Assembly: GCF_000786695.1 (NCBI RefSeq)
Contig: NZ_CP009962.1
Span: 2,046,001 to 2,110,000, forward strand
Source: Collimonas arenae
Lineage (GTDB): Bacteria > Pseudomonadota > Gammaproteobacteria > Burkholderiales > Burkholderiaceae_D
DNA length: 64,000 nt
Direction of reading: 5' to 3'
Part shown: one piece after another, positions 7,942 through 18,900 of the stretch
Layout of the letters: each line of letters begins with the position of its first letter
Position numbering within the stretch: the first letter of the stretch is position 1
Program-made: the position numbers and the translations under genes
Notes under the pieces: generated by a model
What the model saw: only the letters and a program-made list of their open reading frames with translations
Told to the model about the DNA's origin: nothing
Databases searched by the model: none

Positions 7942-9849
7942 ATGACATCAGTGTGGGTATTTCCAGGGCAGGGATCTCAGCATAAGGGCATGGGCGCGGA
8001 GTTATTTGCGCGCTTTCCCCAGCTCGTCCGCGAGGCGGATGAGGTATTGGGTTATTCGATTCGCGAGTTGTGTCTGGACGATCCGAAGAATGTGCTCAAG
8101 CAGACCGAATACACCCAGCCGGCGTTGTTCGTCACGTCGGCACTGTCGTTTCTGGCCAGGCGCGAGCAAGGCGGTGCGCCGCCCGATGTCTACGCAGGAC
8201 ACAGCCTGGGTGAATTTAACGCCATATTCGCCGCCGGCGGATTCGATTTCAAGACTGGGGTCGCCCTGGTGGCAGAGCGGGGCCGATTAATGTCGCAGGC
8301 GACACCCGGCGCCATGGCGGCCGTCATCGGCCTGGATCAGGACAACGTGCTTGAACTGCTGGCATCCTCGCCTTTCGACAAGATCGACATCGCGAATATC
8401 AATTCCTCAGAGCAGATAGTAATTTCGGGCGAGGAAGAGCAGATCGCGCGCTGCGACGCACTGTTTGTGGCGGCAGGCGGCCGTTATGTACGCTTGAATG
8501 TCAGTGCGGCTTTCCATTCCAGATTCATGCGCGATGTCGAGCAGCAGTTCGCTGCTTACCTCGCACGCATGCCCTTGCATACGCTGAAGGCGGAAGTCAT
8601 TGCCAATTGCACGGCGCATCCCTATCCGATGAGCGGTTATCAGGAATTGCTGGCGCGTCAGATCACGCATCCGGTCAAGTGGTACGAGTCGGTCTCACGG
8701 CTGCTGTCGCGGGGTGCGGTGGCACTGGAAGAAGTAGGGCCGGGCGATGTACTCACCAAGCTCTTTTTCAAAATCAAACAGAAGCCGATGCCGATGCCGC
8801 TGCCGTCACGGCTGGGCGACAGCGCAGACGCCTCTGCCGCGGTGCAGGCGCGCAACAGTCAGGCAGTGACCGGCCGCAAGTCTGTTGATGGACCGCTACA
8901 GCCTTCGCGGCGTACCGTGTTCATGTACTCGGGACAGGGCTCCCAGTATTACCTGATGGGGAAGGAGCTGTACCAGAACAGCGCGCCGTTCCGCGAAGCG
9001 ATGGATGCTTGCGATGCGCTGCATCGTGCGCACACCGGCCGCAGCATGCTGGCGGAGCTGTACAACGACACCAAGCGGCACGAGGAGATGACGGATGTGC
9101 TGCTGGCGCATCCGGCACTGTTCAGCCTGGGTTACAGCCTCACCCAGGTGCTGCTGCACGCGGGTATCGAGCCGGATGGGGTATTGGGTTACAGCCTAGG
9201 CGAGTACGTCGCGGCGACGGTTGCGGGAGTGGTTTCTCTGGAGGATGCGATGGCTATGGTTATTTGCCAGGCGCGCTTGCTCAGCGAACAAGCCTCTGGC
9301 GGCGGCATGCTGTCCGTACTGACGCCGGTGGAGCATTTTGAACGCCATGCTGATGTGTACCGGGGCGGCACGCTGGCGAGCGTCAACTTCAGCGGTAACT
9401 TCGTGGTCAGCGGAGACCAGCGGACACTGCTTGCGATCAAGGAGCGGCTGGACGCGCAGGAGATTGTATCGCTGCTTCTGTCGGTCGATCACGGCTTTCA
9501 TTCGGCGGCGGTGGAGCCGATAGAGGCTGAGTTCCGCCGTTTCTTGCAAAGCCTCCCACGGCAGACGCCGCGCCTGCCGATCTACTCGGCCATGCATGGC
9601 CGCGCGATCGACGCATTTGACGATCAGTACTTTTGGGATGTGCTGCGGCAGCGTGTCGATTTCTACAAGCTGATGGGCTCGTTGAGCGGACAGGAAGGCG
9701 TCCGCTTCGTTGACCTTGGGCCGACCGGAACCTTATCCAGCTTCATCAAGTACGGCTTTGGCAATCGCGTTGATCACGCCGTATCGATCAATCAGTTCGG
9801 GAAAAACATCGAAACGGTATCCAAATTGTTGACCAGGCTTTCCGCTTAG
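7942..9849 (+). CDS. Tandem acyltransferase protein (AT-AT), probable trans-acting malonyl-AT plus second AT or acyl hydrolase
   Basis: A 635-residue protein of two complete FabD-like domains. The first (about residues 1-285) has Ser88 in GHSLGEF and the AFHSRFM catalytic-His motif typical of malonyl-specific ATs. The second (about 305-635) has Ser418 in GYSLGEY and a matching GFHSAAV motif. In trans-AT systems such pairs usually combine a malonyl-CoA:ACP transferase that loads the PKS carriers with a second copy that is either another transferase or a proofreading acyl hydrolase (the PedC type). The second domain's GYSxG instead of GHSxG fits the divergent role, but sequence alone does not prove it. 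The PKS end in this window has no AT domain, so this protein is the likely source of extender units. Confidence 0.9.
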   Translation: MTSVWVFPGQGSQHKGMGAELFARFPQLVREADEVLGYSIRELCLDDPKNVLKQTEYTQPALFVTSALSFLARREQGGAPPDVYAGHSLGEFNAIFAAGGFDFKTGVALVAERGRLMSQATPGAMAAVIGLDQDNVLELLASSPFDKIDIANINSSEQIVISGEEEQIARCDALFVAAGGRYVRLNVSAAFHSRFMRDVEQQFAAYLARMPLHTLKAEVIANCTAHPYPMSGYQELLARQITHPVKWYESVSRLLSRGAVALEEVGPGDVLTKLFFKIKQKPMPMPLPSRLGDSADASAAVQARNSQAVTGRKSVDGPLQPSRRTVFMYSGQGSQYYLMGKELYQNSAPFREAMDACDALHRAHTGRSMLAELYNDTKRHEEMTDVLLAHPALFSLGYSLTQVLLHAGIEPDGVLGYSLGEYVAATVAGVVSLEDAMAMVICQARLLSEQASGGGMLSVLTPVEHFERHADVYRGGTLASVNFSGNFVVSGDQRTLLAIKERLDAQEIVSLLLSVDHGFHSAAVEPIEAEFRRFLQSLPRQTPRLPIYSAMHGRAIDAFDDQYFWDVLRQRVDFYKLMGSLSGQEGVRFVDLGPTGTLSSFIKYGFGNRVDHAVSINQFGKNIETVSKLLTRLSA

Positions 9850-9926
9850 CGGATAGGTCGCCGGAGCTGGAGCAGGCGAAAGGTGGGCAGCGTGGATGAA
9901 TCGTTATTGAAGATCATGGAGACATA

Positions 9927-12900
9927 ATGTTATCAGGACAAGAATCGACGGTCGGTCTGAGCATATCGCACAGTGGTTATGGGATGGAGCTGTCAAGCTC
10001 GCTGAACGACGGTATGGCCAACGCAAAATACGAAGGCCAGCGCCGGATGCTGGAATGCATGCCTTTCCCGCGCCATGCCGATCTGCCGATCTGCGTGGCG
10101 GCATGGCATGGCGTTCTGCATTGGCTGAGATATAACGACGAACCCGTAATGACCTGTCTTTTGGGCGCGCAGCCCGAGAAATGCTGGCCACTGGTCACCG
10201 CGATCAGCGAGCACACCTCCCTGGGCGAACTGCTGGCTGATGTCAAACAGCAATGGGTGGACAACGAGAGCGACTGGTTTGATTTGCATGATCCGAATCA
10301 TCCCGGCCTGGCCGATCAGTTGCGCTGTCATGCTATCTGCCTGCATGGTGTCTCGGAAGAGGCGAGCGAGACTGAGTTCATGATCGTGCGCGATTGCGAG
10401 GCGTGGTTTGTCGATTGCGACGCCAGCCGCTTCAGCGCATCCTATCAGCGCTTCGTGATGGCAATGTGGGCGCATTTGGTCACGCGGATGCTGGAAAGTC
10501 CGGCATCGCGCTTGTCGGCTGAGAACCGTTTCGAAGGTCTCGATGCTTATGCGCCTTCGCAGACCGATATGAGCGGGCCGGCGAAGTCGATCGCCGGCAA
10601 TCTGCCCGGACGTTTTGCTGCATCGGTTGCCGCCCATCCACACAAGATCGCTGTCGTCGACGCCGATGGCAGTTTGAGCTTCGCCGAACTGGACGCATTG
10701 TCCGAACGCTGGGCGCAGGCCTTGCACACGGCGGGCGTTATTCGTGGGGACTACGTCGGTGTGGCGTTCGGCCGCAGTCATCGCATGGTTGCGGCGCAAC
10801 TGGCGACGCTGAAAGTGGGAGCGGTGTTTGTCCCTCTGGATGCCACGCAGCCGGCGACCCGCCTGCAGGCAATGGCCGACGACGCTGAGATGCGCGTCGC
10901 CTTGACCGAAACATCCTGGGTATCGTCGATGCGCGAAGCGTTGCCGGCCGTGCTATGCCTGGACGTCGCATCTTCTGCCGCCGCTGTTGTCACCGATACT
11001 GATTTGCATCGTCCACAGCTGCTGGATGTGCTGAGCACGGACGATCTGGCCTACGTGATCTTTACATCGGGATCGACCGGTCGACCGAAGGGTGTCAAGG
11101 TCAGTCATGGCAATCTGCTCAATTTCGTCACTCATCTGAAAGAACTGATGAGCGCGGATGAAATCGTGTCTCAGTTTGCCCCCGTTACATTTGATGCCTC
11201 AGTCGGTGAAATCCATTCAGCCCTGCTGAACGGCGCCACGCTGGTGATTCTGCCGGCGGAACTGATCGACAGTCCCGATCGGCTGCAGGCCTACATGAGC
11301 GAGCAGCGGGTGACATTTGCGGCTTTTCCTCCGCAATACGCAAAACATCTTTGGCCCGAGAAATTGCCGCAACTGAAGACCCTGCTGACCGCGGGATCGG
11401 CGCCCGATCACGAGTTGGTACGGCGCTGGCAACCGCATCTGCAGTACGTCAATGCATACGGCCCGACAGAAACGACGATTCTGTCGACGCTTTGGCAGGC
11501 CAGCCATCAGATTGAACAGCAAGAGCGCTTGACCATTGGCTTTCCGATTATCAATACCGAGGTCCGCGTAGTCAATCGTTTCAACCAGCCATTACCGCGT
11601 GGAGCCATCGGCGAACTGCTGATCGGCGGCGCGGGTGTGACGCACGGCTATCTCAAGCGCGAAGAAATGACGCGGGATAAATTCATTACGGCGGATCGTA
11701 TGCGCTGGTACCGCAGCGGCGACCTTTCCTGCTTCGACGATCAAAACCGCCTGTTCTTCGCCGGCCGCGTCGACAATCAGATCAAGCTGCGGGGGCATCG
11801 GCTGGAGCCGGGCGAAGTGGAGACAGCGTTGCTGACCTTGCCGGGGATCGAGCATGCGGCTGTCATCGTCACCGAGGTCCAGGGAGCCAAGCAGCTGGTG
11901 GTGTTTTGCGTAGGCAAGCCGCAGCCGGAAGAAACGATCCGGACCGGCCTGGGCCAGGTTCTGCCGGCCTGGGCGATGCCTAACCGGATTCTCTGGCTGT
12001 CCGAGCTGCCGCTCACGGTGAACGGCAAGACCGACTATCGCGCGCTGCAAGCGCGGCTGCTGCAGAACGATGCGCCGTCGCGGTCGGCGGATCACGCCGA
12101 CCAGTTGGAAGCGCAGATCGCCGACATCTGGCGCGGTGTCCTGCAGCAACCGGATATTTCGCGCGAGGATAATTTCATCCACCTGGGTGGCGATTCGCTG
12201 ACTGCGCTGGTGGTGATGTCTGCGTTGAAGCGGCTGGGTTATCAGATCACTTCGTCGCAACTGCTGTCGCATCCTCGCCTGGCCGATTTCGCCGAACTGC
12301 TGCGGCATTCCGAGCGCCGGTTGCAGCGCGACTATGCCAGCCGCCAGGGAATTGCGCCGCTCAGTCCGATCCAGGGCTGGTTCTTTCAGTTGCAACTGGC
12401 GCGGCCAGGGGCATTCTGCCAGACCTTGTCCTTCGAGACCGAGGAAGACCTTGACGCCGAGCGTTTGCATCGGGCCTTTTCCGGTCTGGCGGTATACCAC
12501 GATCAATTGCGCGCCCATTTCGTCCGTACCGGAACGGTTGCGCAGGAAGCTTTTCCCTGGCGTCAGGAGATCGCCAGCGCAGCGCTGGCATTGCCGGCGA
12601 TCCCATCGATCGAGGTTGCAGAAGCAGAACTGGAACAGGCGAGCGAGCAATGGCGCACCACGCTTGCGGCTCAATTGCACATCGAACAGGCGCCTCTGTT
12701 CCGCATCGTTCTGCTGAAAACAGCGAGTCGCTCGCGCGTGCTGTGGGTGTTGCATCACTTGCTGGTCGATACCATCAGCCACGGCGTGCTGCTGGACGAT
12801 CTGCGCCATCTTTACGTTAGCGATGGCAACGACCTGGAAGCGATATTGCCAGGCAAAAGCATCAGCTACCTGGACTGGTCGGAAAAATTTTCCGCGCACC

Positions 12901-15900
12901 TCGCCGAAAAACAGGGTGCGTTGCTGGACGACTGGCTTCCGGTGCTGCGCGCGGTCGAAAGCGCGCAGGCGCTGCCGCTGGCGAAGAGGGAGGCGGGGCG
13001 CAGCTCGATTACGATCGGACAGCACCACCTGTCGCGCCAGGATACCGCGCGTTTGACCGGGCAGGCGGCAGCCTGCTACCGCCAGAGCGCAGAAGAGTTG
13101 CTGCTTGCGGCGACCTATCTGGCGCTGGCGCGCAGCTGCAAGCTGGAGCGTATCTGTCTGGATGTCGAATGGCATGGCCGCGACGAGGCATTTGCCGGTC
13201 CTCAGGGCCTCGATCGCACGGTGGGCTGGTTCACCAGCGTGCATCCCTTGTGTCTGACGGTGCCGGCGCAGCAGGATCTGGGGGACTGGCTGGTCCAACT
13301 GAAGGAATGCCGTGCCGCGATTCCGCAACGCGGGCGCGATTTCTACGCGCTGCGCTACCTGAGCCGCGATCCGGCGGTGCGTGAACAATTCGAGCGTTAC
13401 CGCTCACCGCAGGTGCTGTTCAACTTCTCGGGCGTGGTGCAGCGCAGCCACCAGAGCTGGCGTACGGTGCCGATGGCCGCCATCGAAATGGGCGAGGGCA
13501 ACGCCAGTCCCTATGCGCTGTCGGTGGAAAGCGAGATTCGCGATGGCGAATTGATTGTCAGTTTGTATTTTGATCCGGCGGCATGGCCGGACGGCTTGGC
13601 CGACAAGCTGGGAGAGACCCTGATCCAGTGCTTGCGGGAAGTGATCGATCATTGCGTGGTTGACGCCAACCGCCGCTGGACGCCTTCCGATTTTCCGGTT
13701 GCGGCGCTGACGCAGGCGCAGGCCGATGCGTTGCCGGCAACGGTAAAGGCAGTTTATCCATTGACAGACATGCAACGCACCATGCATCGGCACAAGGACA
13801 CCTATCAGGTGCACATGTGCTACCGCATGCCGCGCAGATTGGACTGGCCGGCCTGGCAGTTGGCGGTAGCCGACTGGATTGGCCGCCATGATTGCCTGCG
13901 CACGGTCATCAAGGAATGGGACAGCGAACGGGGTGGCGGCGAAATCCATCAGGTCGTGCTGACGTCGGTAGCTGCGGAGACGCGCATGCACCAGGCGCCG
14001 CCAGGCCAGGGCGCGGCATTCGCGCAGCAGCTGATCGAACAGGCGCGCGGTAAGCCGGTGCAGCTCAGCCAGGCGCCGCTGTTCGATCTGCAGGCCGTGG
14101 ACGAAGCCGGCGACAGTTTCCTGACCGTGCTGTCCATCCATCACATCATCCATGACGGGTGGTCGATCGAGCTGCTGCTGAACGACCTCCTGCGCAGCTA
14201 TCGCCATTTCCTCGGGGAAGACGAGTCCAGGCCGAGTGCGCCGCTGGCCGGCATGGCGGATATCGTGGAGCAGCAGCGCCGCCTTTTGGCCAGCGAGACA
14301 TGGCGCGCCTACTGGTTGGCATTGCCGTGGGAGCGCAGCGCCAGCCAGCTGCCTTGCGCGGCTCCGCTCAACGGCCACGCTGCGGCGCGGCCGGACACAC
14401 GGATTTATCTCGGCAGCATCGAGCGCGACCTGGCGGCGGATGTGCGCGCCCGCGCCGGTGTGCTCGGCGTCACGGCCAACAGCTTGTGGCTGACAGCTTA
14501 CGCCTGCCTGCTGCGTTATCTGGGCGGCCAGGCGCAGGTGCGCTGCGGCGTCATCCAGAGTGGCCGGATGGAAGAGATTCCCGGCTTCGACACTATCACC
14601 GGATGTTGCGTCAACACCTTGCCTCTGGTGCTGAACATCGATTCCACAAGCACGCCGGCCGGCCTGCTGGCCAGCGTCAACGCGCAGCTGGACGCCATGC
14701 GCGCCTGTGCGGCCTTTCCTTTGTCGCATATCCATGAAACCGTAAAACCCCGGCTCGACGACGAGCTGTTCAACAGCTTGTTCAATATCGAGAGCCAGCG
14801 CTACGGCGAGCAGCATGCGCAGTTGCGTCCTGTTCTGGAGTCTGGTTACGAGTCGACCAACTATCGCTTCATTTTTGGCCTGATCGAACAGGATTGCGGC
14901 ATCGACGAAACTGGGCCAGCGGCAGTAGCGCCGCGTTATGGCGTCAGAATAGGCTACGACGCCAGCCTGTACGATGAGGCGACTGTCGCCATGTGGCTGG
15001 AGATCTATGCGCATTGCGTGCGACAGCTGATCGACCAAACGGATGCCGCCTGGAGCGAGTTGCGGCTGCTGCCGCCGGCATTGCGGCGGCAATCGCTGTC
15101 TGCATGGAACCAGACGGATCATGCCTACAGCGCCGATCGTTGCATGCACGAGCTGTTTGCGGAGCAAGCGGCAAGAACCCCGTATGCCGAGGCCCTGGTG
15201 TGCGAGGAAGAACGCTTGAGCTACCGAGAACTCGACCAGCGCAGCAACCGCCTGGCGCAACATCTGTGTAGCTTGGGGGTCGGGCCCGATGTGGTGGTGG
15301 GGCTGTGCGTCGAACGCTCCACGCAGATGGTGGTAGGAATGTTGGGGATTCTGAAGGCCGGCGGCGCCTATGTGCCGCTGGATCCTGAACTGCCGCCGCA
15401 GCGGCTGGCCGCCATGGTGACCGATATCGGCCTCAACCTGGTGCTGACCCAGGCGCCGCTGGCGGCCGGACCGTTGTCGCAAGTCGACGCGGCGGTGCGG
15501 CTGTTGCGGTTGGACGCCGAAGGGGCTCAGATGGCGCAGTATCCGGCCGTGGCACCCGCGACTGGCGTCACGCCGGGACACCTGATTTACGTGATCTTCA
15601 CTTCAGGCTCCACCGGCAAGCCAAAGGCGGCGATGAACCAGCATGGCGCACTGGTCAATTACATCCAGTGCCTGCAGGCAAGTCACGGCCTGGATGCGAG
15701 TGACCGGGTGCTGCAGAAAACGCCGTTCTCGTTCGATGTCTCCGCGCGTGAAATCTTCTGGCCGTTACTGGCGGGGGCGACGCTGGTCATGGCCCGGCCG
15801 GGAGGCCATCGCGACCCGGCCTATCTGAGTCAGGCTGTCCGCGGGCACGGCATCACTACGTTGAGTTTTGTGCCTTCGATGCTGCAGGTATTTGCCGACC

Positions 15901-18900
15901 ACGGCGAGCTGCACGCATGCACCAGTCTGCGCCGCATGTTCGTCAGCGGCGAGGCGCTGCCGGGAGCACTGGCGGCGCGCTTCCTGTCCTTGTCGAAGGC
16001 GCGGCTGTACAACTTGTACGGTCCTACCGAAGCTGCGGTCGATGTCAGCGGTCATGAGGTCAAGTCCGCCGACGGCGCGATCGTGCCTATCGGCCGGCCG
16101 CTCTGGAACACGCGCTTGTACGTGCTTGACGAGCACCTGGAGCCGGTTCCGACCGGTGTCGGCGGCGAACTGTATGTCGGTGGCGTCGCGGTCGGCCGAG
16201 GTTATCTGGGCCGTGACGATTTGACGGCCGAACGCTTCATCGACAGCCCCTTCGAACCGGGAGAACGGCTGTACCGCACGGGCGATCTGGCGCGTTGGCG
16301 CGCCGACGGCGAGGTAGAGTACCTGGGCCGTCTCGACCATCAAGTCAAGATTCGCGGCTTCCGCATAGAGCTCGGCGAAATCGAGCATGCTTTGTCTGCG
16401 CACGAGAATGTCAGGCAGGCGCTGGTGATCGCCAGGGCGGATGGCGGCCATCAGCAACTGGTCGCCTATCTCGTCGCCAAAGACCTGGCGCTGGAGGACG
16501 ATCGCGCCGCATCGCAGCTGATCCAGTCGTGCAGGGAAAAACTGCAGGCCGCATTGCCGGAATACATGGTGCCCGCAGCATTCGTGCTGCTGGAAGCGCT
16601 GCCTTGCAACGCGAACGGCAAGGCCGATCGTGCCGGTTTGCCAGAACCGGGGCCGTCCGCCTACGTACACACTGCCTATGCCGAGCCGGGCAACGATTGC
16701 GAGCGGAAACTGCGGGCAATCTGGAGCGAAGTACTGCAGGCGGCGTCCTTTGGCGTGACCGACAATTTCTTTGCCATCGGCGGCGATTCCATCCTCGCCA
16801 TCCAGGTGGTGGCGCGCGCGGCCAGGCAGGGCATTGTCCTTACGCCGCGCCTGATCATCGAGGAAAAGACTATCCGCAATCTGGCTACCAGGCTGGCGCA
16901 GAAAGAAGATGTCGCCGCCGTGGCCGAACCGGCGCATGAGCGCGAAGCAATCAAGGGCGAGCAGCGCTTGTTACCCATCCAGATCGGATTCCTGCAGGGC
17001 GATGGCGTCGATGTGGACCATTATTGCCAATACGCTGCGGTCAGCTTGCCGCGCCAGGCAAACCTGGAATTGTTGAAAACGGCGCTGGCGGCGATCGTCG
17101 CGCGCCACGATGTGCTGCGCTTGAAATTCCGGCAGACGGCAGCCGGCTGGATTGCACAGTATCGTCCGGAGTTGCTGTCCGACGTCGCGGGGGTATTCGA
17201 TGAGATGATCGTCGAAGCCGATGCGCAAGATACTGCCGGCAATTCAGCCGACCCACGGTCCCGCATCAGAGCGGAAGTAGAGCGCGCACAGGCCGGGCTT
17301 GATATCAGGCAAGGCAAGCTTTGCCGCTGGGTCTGGCTGCGCGACGGAGATCAGTCGCAGCTGATCTGGATCATGCACCATCTCATCGTCGATGTGGTTT
17401 CGTGGCAAGTATTGCAAGACGATCTGAACATGGCGCTGGAGCATGCCTGCCGCGGCGAGCCAGTCAGGCTGGCTGCCGCATCGAGCAGTTACCAGGAATG
17501 GGCGGCGCGTCTGCATGACTACGCTTATAGTGCGCCGCTGGAGCGAGAGAAAGCCTATTGGCTGAAGCAGTTGGAAGCGCCTGCGGCCGTCCTGGCGTAC
17601 GACCGCGACGCGGCGCAGCAAGAGCCCGGCGGTCTTGATTTTCCGGTTCAGGAAACGACGGAGCAGGTAGTCGTCGGTTTGAGCCGCGAGGAAACAGCCT
17701 TGTTGCTAGGCCGGGCCGGCACTTTCTTCGAGGTTCGTACGCATCAGTTGCTGATTGCGGCATTGAGCCGAACCTTGGGCGACTGGCTCGATGCCGATGA
17801 CATCCGCATCGATCTCGAAAGCCATGGCCGCGACGATATGGCAGGAGAAGCTGCATTCGAGGGGCTCGACCTCAGCCAGACCGTAGGCTGGTTCACTGCG
17901 CTGTATCCCATCCATGTGGTCGGCGTCCGGGCCGGTTTGGCAGAGCACGTCCGCGCAACCGGGCGGCAGCTGGAAGCGGTGCCGCGCAACGGCATCGGTT
18001 ACGGCTTACTGGCCAGCCTTGCGCATGACGAGGATCTTATGGCTGCCGGCGCAACACTCGGCGGCCATACGTCCGAAGTGTTGTTCAATTATCTGGGCCA
18101 GGTCGATCCGGATGTGCGGGGCGGCAGTTTCGTCAGCCCACGCAGAGCCAGAACCCATGCGCTGAATATCAACGGCATGATCAGCGCGGGCGCACTGACC
18201 TTGCATATCGATTACAGCCGCCGGCAGTTCAGGCGCGAGACGATGGAGGCTGTGGCCGCGCGCCTGGTCGGGGTGTTGCAGGACATGCTGACTTGTGACA
18301 GTGGCGGACCGGGGCCGGATTCTGGCTTGGGGCGCGAATCCTCGCAGTTTCCGCTGGCCGCGATCGGGCCGGCCGATCTGAGTGCATTGCAGGCGAAATA
18401 CCCCGCACTGCAGGATCTGTACCCATGCACAGGAATGCAGCAGGGTTTGCTGCTGCTCGCCGACCGCGCTTCGAAAGACGGGCTTTATCTCACCCAGCTG
18501 CGGATGCAACTGGAGGCAGTCGATCCGGCGCGCCTGCGCCAAAGCTGGCAGGAATTGGTGAAGCGGAACCCCGTACTGCGGACCGCTTTTGTCGACATTG
18601 GGCAGGATGAACTGCTGCAAATGGTGATGGCCGAAGTCGACTTGCCGTGGCGCGAGCTAGACCTCCGCACAGCGGTTTCGACAGATTCCCCGAACCGTGC
18701 CGGCGATCTGCAGCAAGTGCTGGAACAGCTGCTTGCCGACGAGCGCAGCAAATCGTTTGATCTCGGTGCCGCGCCGTTGATGCGCTTGTTGCTGGTGCGT
18801 ACCGGCGAGCGCCAGCATTGCCTGGCCTGGACTCACCACCATGCTCTCATCGATGGTTGGTCGATGGGGTTGTTGGTAAAGCAATTGTTTCAGATTTACT

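Noticed and set aside
11592..13388. Minus-strand open frame of 598 codons opposite the first A-T-E module
   Set aside because: Same reasons: the sense strand encodes clear A, carrier and E motifs, and the antisense product has no recognisable fold.
13404..15581. Long minus-strand open frame of 725 codons inside the NRPS gene
   Set aside because: It lies antisense to conserved C and A domains, is rich in Arg, Gln and His as shadow frames in GC-rich genes are, and has no domain pattern.
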